Assembly: GCF_963675165.1 (NCBI RefSeq)
Contig: NC_087378.1
Span: 1-64,000, forward strand
Direction: 5' to 3'
DNA from: Halichondria panicea
Lineage: Eukaryota > Porifera > Demospongiae > Suberitida > Halichondriidae
DNA length: 64,000 nucleotides
Position 1 is the stretch's first letter. Each line of letters begins with the position of its first letter. Under the pieces are notes generated by a model, which saw nothing but the letters and a program-made list of their open reading frames with translations, had not been told where the DNA came from and did not search any database. The translations under genes were made by a program, and so were the position numbers. Positions 23,832 through 36,200 of this stretch are shown one piece after another.

Positions 23832-26800
23832 TCAGCTGTGTCTATCCCCTGCAGAGTGGTGCCAATGTGAATGCCCTAGACCTCTGGCAGTTCACTCCCC
23901 TCCATGAGGCAGCCTCCAAGTCAAGGTACATGGAGACCATAACAACATAGCTTATCCCTTTACCGGTCAAATTGTTGTAAATTTTACAACAACAATCTGG
24001 GAGGGAGCGTGTTATCAACTTGTGAATGTTGCATGATATTGGATTCTGTGGCAGATTGGATAGTATCATGAATGCGATTATCCTTTGAAGTTCTGCTGAG
24101 CTGTTCAATTAGGACACTTAAAAAAAAAAAAAAGGTTATACAGCATGTAGCACTGAGTAGTATCCATTGGCAGACCCTCTGGACTATCTTGGTAGCCATA
24201 GAATATTTTCAAAGAGGAAGCAGCAAGCCATTTGTGTACACAGGCACTTCACAAGTGGACACAAGCTCTACAATAGTCTACATGCTTGCTAAGCAGCTTA
24301 GTTGACCAGAGTGCAACTTTTAGAGGCCACACATACTTCCATCGAGGCAGCAGCAAGGCATAAAATCGATGGTTAGTTTGTGCATAGCCATTGACCCACG
24401 CCCATCTCTACAAGCCATAGCCACTTCATTGGGGGTGGCGGCGATAACATCAAGCTAATTTGGTGGGTTGGGCTCAGATGCAAACTAAAGTGATGCAAAC
24501 TAAAGTGATGGAACTGTTCCAGGTTCCAGATTGTGTGCGGCTGACCTGTAAAGGGTTATAGGAGCATCTTTACTAGCTCCCTCCCCTACAGGATGGAGGT
24601 GTGCTCACTATTGCTGTGCCATGGGGCTGACCCCACTGTCCCTAACTGTCATTCCAAGACAGCCATTGACCTCGCCTCAAGCTCAGAGCTCAAGCAGAGA
24701 ATTGAGTGTGAGTTCCTGAGGCACTTGTGTTCTGATGACACTTCCTCCGATATGAGGCACTTGTGTTCTGATGATACTTCCTCCAATATGTAAAGGCACT
24801 TACACACAATCGTCATGGTACTGTATGTACTACTGCTAGCTACTTTGTTCCTCCATACTACATAGTTACACATGTGTGTAGCATTGTTGCCGCTGCCATT
24901 GTTCAATGATTCTCCCCTTGCAGTTGAGTACAAAGGTCACCTTCTCCTGGAGGCAGCTGCCACTGGGGACACGTCCAGGATGAGAAAACTGGTTTCCCCC
25001 AAACTAGTCTCCTTCCAGCACCCCCTCTCCCTGGACACACCCCTCGTGAGTCCCCACCCCATCGCTCCCTTAGGCTATACAGACTGAACTAGAGTTGCTA
25101 ACTTTGAATGCTCATAACTACAGAGTACAGCTAGTGTCCAATTTCAATAATAAAAGAGGCATTTTGTAGCCCTCAGAGAACTCTATAACAGAGCATGTTT
25201 AGAATCAGTCAGTTTCAAGCACATTGTCTGGTTGAGTTGTAACTGACCTTTGTCCCCTACAGCACCGTGCTGTAGTGGGTACCAGTCCCAAGAGGAAGTC
25301 AGCAGTAGAGCAGCTCATCAGGAAGGGGGCACAAGTCAACCCTCTCAACAAGCAGTGAGTGCTACCATTGCTACACACACCACACACACAGAGGCATGAC
25401 CCCCCCACACACACACCATACACACACCACACACCACACACACACAGAGGCATGACCCCCCCACACACACACCATACACACACCACACACCACACACACA
25501 CACACACACACAGAGGCAGGACCCCCCTCCACCTGGCTACCAGAATGGGACATGATGATGTGGTGGAGGTCCTGGTCAAGCATGGCGCTAATGTAAGGAC
25601 AGATTGCAGTCACATTCAATAGTAGTTATGTCTAGCTGGACCACCCCCTCCACACACACACCCACACAGGTGAACCTTAGCGATGAGGGTGGCAACACTG
25701 CCCTACACGTAGCCTCTGAGCTTGGACTATCTCATCTGTGTCAGTTCCTCATGGCCAACGGGGCAGACCCTGCAATCAAGAACGATGAGGGGGTTTCTCC
25801 TCTTGAACAAGCCCCACCCACTATCTGCAAGGTGTTTCAAGAGGAGGTTATAAAGGGCCTCTCTGACGTTGAATCAGAACTACTGGAGGCAGCAAAGAAC
25901 GGAGAGATGGACCTCGTCAAGGTGATTGTATATTATTATCATAATGTTTATATTCACATTTCCCCACACACACACACCCGCCCACATATCCGCCCACACA
26001 CACAGCGACTATGCAATCCTCACAATGTGAACTGTCGTGACATGCGTGGGCGGTACTCCACCCCCCTCCACTTTGCCGCTGGGTTTAACAGAGCGCCCAC
26101 TGTTGAGTTCCTCATACAACAAGGTGCTGACGTCCATGCCCGGGACAAGGGGTGAGTCATGTGATGATATATAGACTAGAATTGCATAATCTAAGATCAA
26201 TGACCCATCATGTACATGTACCTGCAAGCATGCGTGCAGTGTAGCCAGGGCTAATGATCCGTTTAGAAGGTTATTTTGTGGAGTAGTACTTTTAATCATG
26301 GATAACAGCTTCCAATGTAACGGCCACACCCCTTCTCTGTACAGAGGTCTTGTCCCACTGCACAATGCCTGCTCCTATGGTCACTATGAGGTGGTGGAGG
26401 CACTGGTCAATGCTAATGCTAACGTGAATGCAGTGGACCTCTGGAAGTTCACTCCCCTCCACGAGGCAGCTGCCAAGGGGAAGTATGAGATCTGCAAGCT
26501 CCTCATCAAGGTACGGTAGTGTGTGCCGTGTGTGGGTGTGTGTGTGTGGGTGTGTGTGGGTGTGTGTGTGTGTGGTTATTCCTGTTGTTTAGTTCACTTC
26601 CATTTCACCACTCAGCATGGTGCGGACACAAACAGGCGTAACCGTGACAACATGACACCACTGGACCTGGTGAAGGAGCAGGAAGGGGATATAGCAGACC
26701 TGCTCAGAGGGGACTCTGCGTTACTAGATGCTTGCAAGAAGGGAGATCTCGATCGTGTTAAGAAACTTCTCACTCCAGAGAATATTAACTGCCGGGATGA

Positions 26801-29800
26801 GCAGGGGAGAAACTCCGCCCCTTTACATCTCGCTGGTAAGTGTCTGTGTGGTGTTACACACACTGCATGTTGAGTGGCCTCTACTGAAGTTCTGCCCTCT
26901 CCTGTGCAGCGGGCTACAACCACCTTGATGTAGTGGAACACCTCCTGGAGCATCAAGCTGATGTCAATGCCAAGGACAAGGGTGGTCTTATTCCACTGCA
27001 CAATGCTGCCTCCTTTGGGGTGAGCTCATAGTCAGTAGTGTGGCAGGCAGTCTAGTTCTCGGCAATATGTGCAGAGGTGGTTTGATAGGTAACTTGTAAT
27101 CACCATATCTCTGGATATCATCGTCCCAGCTGCCCTATAGCTCAGTCCTAGTACTCACTCCTGCTACTGTGCATCACCTGATCTTGTGTGCCCCCCCCCC
27201 CCCCCCAGCATGTTGACGTGGCCTCCCTGCTGATCAAGCATGACAGCTCTGTCAATGCTCTGGACCGTTGGCACTTCACCCCTCTCCACGAGGCAGCTCA
27301 GAAGGGACGCACACAACTCTGTGCTCTGCTCATCCTTCATGGTGCTGACGTCTCTCTACGCAACCAAGAGGGACAGATAGCTCACGATGTTGCCACGGTG
27401 AGCACGAGACTATGGTTGGAGTAAGGCGGCCTGTTCTCTGAGCTAACTTTGAGAGGCCATAACTGGAGTTAGGAATGTCTACTTTCAATATGCATTTAGT
27501 AGTAGTCTTTGAAAGTACTACGTACAATAGGCTTACATTTATTGTTGCATTTCGGGCCAAAATGTCCCATTTTCAGACTCAAAAAGTATCCAATTAACAG
27601 TTGTGTAGAACTTCAGATATTATTATTATGTACATTAGTAATTTTCAACTGGCTATTGTATAATTATTAATACTGATAGTAGCTAGTTAGTATAAGCACT
27701 GGATTATGCAGGGTGACGATGTGAAGGCGCTCCTCCAAGACGCTGTGTGTCCTGACCCCACCTCCCTGTCCCTCAGTGGTGCAAGGGGATCTACCAAGAT
27801 CACCGAGGCTTCTAAAGGATTAACGGCCGCCGGAGCCTCCTTATTGGCCAGTGACTATGTGGACAGTGAGACGGGGGTGGGTAATAGGCGGGGGGACGGC
27901 TCAGACCGACCAATCAGGGAGCAGTCAGGTGAGTGGGTATCTGATATGGTTTATATGCTCATTTTAGTAGTACAGTTAGTATGTGTACTGCCCAATATTC
28001 ACTAGCCCCGCCCACACCACCCACACACAGGACAAGCTACGTGGGAGGACATGAGTGTCAAGGACTTTCTTGCCGGGCTCCAGTTGGATGACCTGTACTT
28101 TGACCTCTTCCAACGAGAACACATCACCATGGACATCCTAATGGACATGTCACATGACGATCTGGCTAGTGTCGGAATGTCCGCATTCGGTCATCGGCAC
28201 AAGATCATTCGTAAAGTGAAGGAGCTGGTTGACAATGGAGGTGCTGAGTCAGCAGAACCAGTGGGTGTGGCCAAGGCTCAGCACACGGGCACTCAGCTCA
28301 TAGAGTTGTCCCTCACTGACAAAGACTTTGTTGCCGTCTCGGAGGAGGTGGGTAGTGTGGGGGGTGTGTGGGAGGTGGGTAGTGTGTGGGTGTGTGTGTG
28401 TGGGTGGGGAGTAGTTTAGTAGCGTATATACTGGAGTAGCTAACAGTTAAGAAATTTATTTTTGTTGGGCAGCTTCAGAGCACTATTTGTGAGCACAGAG
28501 ATGACGGGAGGTCGGGTGGAGTGTTCCGATCCTACCAGGTCCTCAAGGTGGGCGGCACATACACACACGCACACAGCTGTACTGACTGCCCCTCCCCCTA
28601 CACAGATTGAGCGAGTGGTGAACCCTAAGATCTGGGAGCGCTACGTGTATCGTCGTCAGGAGATTGCCGAGGCCAACAGTAAGCATGCCAACGAGAGAAT
28701 GCTCTTCCATGGCTCTCCATTCATCCATTACATTGTCAACAACGGCTTTGACGAGAGACACGCCTACATTGGGGGAATGTTCGGGGCAGGTGAGAATAGT
28801 TGACTTGTGTAGAGTTCAACATCTTTCAACAGCCATAACTTAGTATCGTTGATCCAATATCAAACATTTTATGATTTTCTGAAAGCTTAGAAAGATACCT
28901 TTCAAATGATGTGTTAAAATCCAAAGTTTCGTTGGGGCCCTAATTTGTCATTTTTCGCCCTTGGACCATGGGCTATTATTCATATGGTATGGCTAAATTG
29001 GCAAATACTTTTATCGCTCAATTATGAAGTTTGATGACACCATTTGAATGGTCTCTTTCTAAGCTTTCAGAAAATCATAAAATCATTGAAATTGGATCCA
29101 TGGACTCCAAGTTATGGCAGCTGAAAGAGTCTCCGAACCGAAGTTTAGAACGGAAGTGTATTCCAGAATGGGCTTCCGTAGAATTGAATGTTGTATGTGT
29201 GTGTGTGTGTGTGTGGTTTTATCTATAGCTATAATTATACTGTACTTTGTGTTCAAGCATTTCCTGCATGCTTGACTGTATTGCTGTGAGTATCCTCACT
29301 GATGACCCTGTTCCCTTGCAGGTATCTACTTTGCTGAGCACTCGTCCAAGAGTAACCAGTACGTATACGGGATAGGAGGTGGAAGTGGGTGCCCAGAGCA
29401 CAAGGACAGGTCCTGCTACACCTGCGATAGGTGAGAGCTAGCTGCCATCTATAGCCAATATGTATTGCTGCCGGTACACCTTCAAGTGATGTCATCGTGT
29501 GTTGTACATGCACACTGTACTCTAGCCAGCATACTGTAACAAGTCTCTATCTGCCCCCCCCACACCCACACACCACACACACAGACGCCTGCTCATGTGC
29601 AGAGTGACTCTGGGCAAACCAATGGAGCAACTGACAGCTGTTAAGATAGCACACGCTCCCCCGGGCCACCACTCTGTGATTGGTCGACCTAGTACTGGCG
29701 GCCTGAACTATCCAGAGTATGTCATCTATCGAGGAGAACAGGTGAGTCATGATGGTCATGGTGGGATGGTGCAGCTGCCACTGTTGGTGTTGTATCACTT

Positions 29801-29977
29801 CTTCGTTGTATGTATAGCTAGCTTGCTTCATGTATTTATATAAGCACAGTATCATTTAGTACCTGTGTGTGTACAGTACGTGTGTCACATGCTCTCCCTC
29901 CATCTGTGCAGGCGTATCCAGAGTTCCTGATCACTTACCGGATAGAGAAACCATCTGACACTAGAGCAACCACCTGA
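21432..29977 (+). CDS. TNKS: Tankyrase (ankyrin-SAM-PARP poly-ADP-ribose polymerase)
   Basis: Poly-ADP-ribosylates targets such as Axin and telomere proteins. About 20 exons; early ones are 21432-21611, about 22100-22168, 22233-22388, 22963-23172 and 23380-23540. Ankyrin repeats fill the N-terminal two thirds in the cluster arrangement of tankyrases, with recurring blocks such as [27 protein letters not shown] and [13 protein letters not shown] domain follows ([19 protein letters not shown] through [13 protein letters not shown], exon starting near 28031), then the catalytic domain: MLFHGSPF (His of the HYE triad), [23 protein letters not shown] (Tyr), a zinc-binding Cys/His cluster [12 protein letters not shown] unique to tankyrases, and [22 protein letters not shown] (Glu). 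The stop is at 29975-29977. The N terminus is short, without the His/Pro/Ser region of vertebrate TNKS1. Introns carry several minisatellites and one foldback repeat. Confidence 0.96.
21730..21895. repeat. 40-bp minisatellite in tankyrase intron 1
   Basis: Four almost identical 40-bp units (core gagctagtacatgagagcac). Confidence 0.93.
22425..22805. repeat. 28-bp minisatellite in tankyrase intron 3
   Basis: About 13-14 units (core gtgtgagcctgtcactagtg), beginning about 40 bp after the exon donor. Each unit contains a GTGAGC donor-like hexamer. Confidence 0.93.
25371..25530. repeat. Acceptor-containing tandem repeat in tankyrase intron
   Basis: Two upstream units, each made of CA-rich sequence followed by cacacagaggcatgaccccc, precede the true exon start, which reads cacacag then AGGCAGGACCCCCC. 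The repeat therefore contains a near-copy of the splice acceptor and of the first bases of the exon. Confidence 0.88.
28805..29140. repeat. Foldback dispersed repeat, copy in tankyrase intron
   Basis: About 330 bp with imperfect inverted halves: attttctgaaagcttagaaa in the left half and tttctaagctttcagaaaat in the right. The ends are related to catctttcaacagccataac. The same family occurs at about 32390-33390, 49850-50125 and 52840-53345. Probably a non-autonomous DNA element. Confidence 0.8.
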
Positions 29978-30218
29978 CAATAGAGTAACCTAGCTGACTC
30001 TGTGTACTTACTCACTCATGCATTCATTTCTGTTCTCCTTTTGTTCTTTATAGCCATTATTTTGTACATTGTAGTATAATTATAGTTGTGTTCTAAACTT
30101 AAAAACAGTTTATCTGTATAAAAAATAATTATCATTGTCAGTTTCGTTTAAAAAATACAGTTATTATGTATAAAAACAGCAGCTAATAAAGACTATAGTG
30201 CTGCATGTGCTGAGTTGG

Positions 30219-33200
30219 TTAGTAAGGAGGGTTCATGCTGTGTCTATGAGGGGGACTCGCGAGAAGGCTCTTCCTGGGTTTAATGATATCCACTTCTGAG
30301 GGGGTGGAGATCCTGTTCTTGTTCAAGGTCCTCATGCCTCGAGCATCACGAGGAGCATTGAGTGTCTCCAAGGTACGCTGATGATACAGCTTTCTCTTCC
30401 AACCCACCGCCAGAGCAGCTGCCTCCATCTCCTCCTCTTCATCACTGTCAGGTGGGCGGAGTCCCTGGGAGGGGAGGAACATACAGTGAGAGCATACCTT
30501 GCAGCAATGTGTGTGGGTGTGTGTGTGGGTGTGTGTGTGGGTGTGAGGGGTGTACCTTCATACAGGCGGCCTCTGCAGCCTGCACTGTTTTGATGACAGC
30601 CTTCATGAGATTCTGAGCATTCTTTACAAGCATCACTTCAGCCTGCAGCAAAATATAATGTGCAGTCAAATGATGCATATTTATAGACACTGAGGAATGT
30701 AATGTCTAACAAGTGCTACACATGACTCACTGAGCTGTCAGTGGGTGTGGCTGCCTTCACGGTTGCTATGATACGCAGCTGTGTGCTCAGAGTGGGTATC
30801 ATCTCGGCACAATATTGGAGCTCGTTACGAATGGTCTTGTCTGTGCAATGGCCTCCAATAATGCTAGCAAACCTCACCATGGTCTGCCCGTTGGCTGCTA
30901 TGGCTTTGGCTGTGTCAATCATCTCAGACTGGTTCTGTAGCTCTCCTTTACCACGACTAAACTCAGCCATCTGCGACATTTGGGTTGACATTTTCTTGGC
31001 GACGGTAACTATTGGGTTGTCCTCTCCTGTGAACTCATCAGTGACCTCACGCAATAAAGCAGCTGCCACCTATAACACAGCACAGGGGTCAGTGAGGTCA
31101 TCATGAGTGCACGGTAATAACACAGCACAGGGGTCAGTGAAGACTGTACAGACTGTTACTGTTACAGTTTCCGAAACCCCCACTGAATGGCCATCCTATA
31201 CAAAGGCCAGGCAGCCAGTCCAAAATGAACAGTTAATTTGTAACCCCACGTCTGTATAATGTTCAAACACTGTTTTCTCCATCACAATTAATATTAAAGG
31301 ATACGGTACACACATTAGTACATGCACTGAATTCCTCTAGGGTACTCACTGCAATGGACTGAGAGGAGACACTGTAGGGATCGTCCTCATCACGGTTCAC
31401 CCAGGTAGGGAGAGGGACCACCATGCTAGCCGGACGCTTGGTACGCAAGGGAGTGGTTGATTGCACACTAGTGCTCTCGTGTGTAACAGTCAGTCTGGGG
31501 GGAGGGTTATGCTAATCCTCACAGTTGATTATAGGCACTTGAAAATATTTGGTTTCTGAACTTAAATCTTACTTTGGTGCACTGCCATCGGGGTAGTCTA
31601 TCATTTTGTCGTCGTTGAGTGCCTCGTCAGAGTAGTAACGCTGAGGGGGTGTGCCGCCCACTCCCTTGTCAACTGTTAGTTGTGTGGTGTGCAGCAGCTC
31701 CAGGAACGCATCTACAAAGATACAGCTGCTGATAAACTACCTAACCTTTAGTCTTGTAACACTTAAAAATCAAATTTCTTAGGCAAATTGAGCGTTTCTT
31801 CTGCAATCGACGATTTGTTGTGCATTATGAACATGACATTGCCTACCCAATACTGAGGTGAGGTTTGGTGAGTGGATCCTCTTGAGATTAGAGAGGAGGT
31901 ATTGAGCTTTTGATGCCCACTGCCTCCGTAAGTGGTTGAAGTGATCCAACATGGCGGACCCTGGCTCACCTAACACGGGGGAGGGAGGGGCTTCAACTCT
32001 GAACATCATAATACATCATACGGGCTTACTTGCTAGGGAACGAGCTGCACCAATAGTGTGAGGTGTGAGCTTTGTGAGGAAAGTGAGGGCGTTGTCGATC
32101 TTGTCCACCCTCCGCCCCCTCACTTCCAGAGAGCCCGTAGTAGTGCGAAAGAGGCCCAACACAACTTGGAGCTGGTCTCCAATAAAGGACGCCCTCTGTT
32201 CAAACTGCTTGAGAAGGAGGTCTTTAGCGAGACCCTCTGATCTACTGGCTTGTATGGCGGTGTCTACCAGTCGATCTAATGGAGCAGACACCTCAGCTGT
32301 CAGCTCATCAATGTGTGCAGTCAGCAGGTGAACCTGAAAGGGGCCGGGATCGAGAATAACAATATGGTGTGCTTAGATCAATAATTTAGTTCGGGCCCAA
32401 GTTGTCCATATAGAGATCTTTCAAATGGTACGATCAAAATTGATATTCAAAATTGATATTCGAGAGATAAAAGTATTTTCCAATTTATACGTACCATGGT
32501 CCGAGGCCGAAAAATGACAAATTAGGGCCGCGACGAAAATTTGGATTGAAACACATCATTTGAAAGGACTTTTTCTAAGCTTTCAGAAAATCCTAAAATT
32601 TTTGACATTGGATCAACTGTACTCAAGTTATGGCTGTTGAAAGACACCCCCTCCCTCCCTCCGTTTAAGCTCCCGCGAGTGGGCTGAATGCGCCAGCGAA
32701 AGTCTTAGGCTCCCGCGAGTGGGCTGAATGCGCCAGCAAAAGTTTTAGGCTCCCGCGAGTGGGTTGAATGCGCCAGCGATAGTCTTAGGCTCCCGCGAGT
32801 GGGCTGAATGCGCCAGTGAAAGTCTTAATCAATGATTTTGGGAATCTTTCAGCTGCCATAACTTAAATTCTGTGGATCGAAAGTCAATATTTTTATGGCT
32901 TTCTGAAAGCTTAGAAAGAGACCTTTCAAATGGTACGATCAAAATTGATATTCGAGAGATAAAAGTATTTTCCAATTTAGCCGTACCATGGTCCGAGGCC
33001 GAAAAATGACAAATTAGGCCGCGACGAACTTTTAGATTGAAACACATCATTTGAAAGGAATTTTTCTAAGCTTTCAGAAAATCCTAAAATTTTTTGACAT
33101 TGGATCAACTGTACTCAAGTTATGGCTGTTGAAAGACACCCCCTCCCTCCCTCCGTTTAAGCAATGATTTTGGGAATCTTTCAGCTGCCATAACTTGAAT

Positions 33201-36200
33201 TCTGTGGATCGAAAGTCAAATTTTCTGAAAGCTTAGAAAGAGATCTTTCAAATGGTACGATCAAAATTGATATTCAAAATTGATATTCGAGAGATGAAAG
33301 TATTTTCCAATTTATCCGTACCATGGTCCAAGGCCGAAAAATGACAAATTAGGTCCGCGACGAAATTTTAGATTGAAACACATCATATAATTATGAGTAT
33401 ATACTTATAGCTATAAGTGGCTCTATTGCAAATCTTCCATATTATGCATCTACAAAAACTCGTCTATAATTATTAGGATGAGTATATACGAATCCTAGCT
33501 ATAGTATGACTACATGCACTGCTGACCTGTGAGGACCAATCTCTCCTGAGTATCTCTGAGTCCTCTGCATTCCTTTGCTCTGCCTCAGCCCCGCCCACTC
33601 CCTCTGCCTGGGCATGTGCTACCTTGGTGAGTTGTGTGGAGAGCTTGCGGAGGTTTGAGGCCGTCACTCTCACCACCTGAGCCTTGTCCGAGTCAGCACA
33701 CCTGTATAGATGATAACAAGAGATCACCCCCTAACCCTCCAACCCAGTCACTCACCCTTCTAGGGCGTCCTCCGCCACCTCCCCCAGTGCACTGGCCAAG
33801 GTCTGGATACTCTGGCTCTGCTCTGATAAGAGGGACGGGTCACCTGACTTGGCTGACAGTATTAGAGTATCAGCAGCCCCGCCCATTCCTAGGGATACAT
33901 CGTCCACTCCCTTCATCAACACCTTGGCCTGGGGGGGCATGTCATACAGTCACTATCTCGTAGCTATGTATTTTCACCAAAACTGTGTCTCACTTAATGG
34001 CCACAACTGCTATACAAGGGCTACAATATAATAGGTTCCAAATGAGCAGTTTGCGTACAAACAACCCCTCAACAAAGGCCACCTCTGCACAACCTTACTT
34101 CTATAAAGGTGTCCAGGATACCTACCTTGGTGGCCCATTCCTGAGAGAGGAGGTTGAGATGCTCTAGTGTGGCAGACCCCACCAAGTCCTGTTGCCCTGA
34201 CACTTGCTCAGCAGCTGTCAGGAACTGTGGTGTGAGCTTCCGTATCTCTGCCATGGTCACCCTCACCCTGTCCACCTGCTCACGTAGCTCTAGGTCCTGG
34301 GACTGGAACGATTCATCACTGTTCCCAATGGCTTCCTCAGTCGTGGCCGCCTCTATCGTCATGGTAGCAATGTTCAACATCCGCTCAGTCTGCGTGCTCA
34401 TGTGTGCCATCTGCATGTGGTAAAGTTAGCAAGTAATTCTAGTCTAAACACACACACACCCACACACACACTCACACTCACACACACCACACCCACACAC
34501 ACGCACCATACACACATACACACACTCACTTGCTTCCTGACACCCTCCCCTGTCTTTGCTGCAGTGACTAGTTTATCAGCTGTCCTGGACCACGGGAGGT
34601 TGGCCTGTTGTGTGGCATCCACCAGCTGACGTACATGCCCCGCCCACTTCTGTGTGGAGATGTGGAGATCACTGAGGGAGGCGGGATCTCGTGCCACCTG
34701 CTCTGCCTGGTCAATCACCTGGGGAACCATCAGAGCCACTTTAGATGACCGACTCTTGATGGTCCTGTAGGAGGGAGAGGTGATGCAAGCCCAAGCCAAG
34801 CGCAATTCAAGCTCAATTCAGCCATAAGGCCAGGGGGAGTACAGCGAATAAAAACACCAACTATTCCACAAAAAACACCGTCACACAAAAGTTACCCACT
34901 ATACGGCAATCTCCCGATAACATGATAACATACTTGGCAAGTTCAGTGTCGGGTTTCAGGGTCTCAGCTGCTGACTCGGCAATATTGGTGAGACGGATGG
35001 TACGAGCTTTCAGTTGTGAGGCGAGTAGGGGAACCCCCTCCGTGTCCCCTCTCTCTGCCGCTGTCGTTAGTCTCTGCAGGGGGGATACGTAGGATCTCAT
35101 CGTTCCCGTCTCTGTGGGGGGGCGTTTGGCAGGGGTGGGGGGTTGAGAAGTGGGTGTGGTCCAACTGGAAGTGCTTATACCAGGACTTACAGTTCCCAGA
35201 GAGTCTGAGAAGTAATTATTACGATAAGAGAGTGTGATTTGGATGAGTACACATGTACCTGTGAGGTTGACCTGGTGTGATTGGTCCTTGGTCCTGTGGC
35301 GGTGGGTTGGAGTGAACGTGCTGCTGTTCTGGTCCATTGATAAGCCACTCTCAGGTCTGCTGGACACTGTCTGAGTCTGCAGGGAGGGGGGGAGGGCAAA
35401 CACTCAGAGCATGCAGATACACGAATATCTGTACAAGACAATTTCTGATTTTGATGTTTTTCGCACCAAATACCTCGGCTTAAGATAAAAAGTGGATTAC
35501 ATGATGTGTACAAAAAGTAGGTGAAATGTAAGTACACACATCACCATAGTTCCCTACCTGTATGTCCGTGGCTCTGCTGGTGGGGCGTGAGTCCTTTGGT
35601 CGTTCCTCGTGTTTACTGGCAGCTGTTCTCAGACCTCCGATGTACTGCGACTGTTTCCTATGTCTCTCAATGTTCCTCTGAAGCATCCTCTCTTGAGCCG
35701 AGCTCCGTGGTGAGTGGGCGGGGCTTGAACCAACCACCTCCTCTTCCTCAGTGTAAGGGACATCAATCTCATGACTGAGCACAGTCTGTATATCATGAAT
35801 GGCCTCCAGTAGTTCTCTTAGGGACCCCACAAAGTGGTCCTGGGCAGTCTGATTGGACGGATTGGTGACCAGTCTCTGACACAGTTTGAGCATCTGTGGA
35901 ATGACTGCAGCAAAACATATAATTACATGACGTATATATAATAGTACTAGCTAGTGTGTGTGCCTTATAGTGTGTGTGCCTTATAGTGTGTGTGCCTTAT
36001 AGTGTGTGTGCCTTATAGTGTGTGTGCCTTATAGTGTGTGTGCCTTATAGTGTGTGTGCCTTATTATAAGGACTGTAATATTATATAGTACCTATTACAG
36101 TGTCACTGTGTGTATCTACCTTAGTGTGTGTATCTACCTTAGTGTGTGTATCTACCTTAGTGTGTGTATCTACCTTAGTGTGTGTATCTACCTTTGTCGA

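Noticed and set aside
21432-29977. Ankyrin-only gene separate from the PARP gene
   Set aside because: Exon phases and the ankyrin-SAM-PARP order match one tankyrase, with no intervening stop or promoter.
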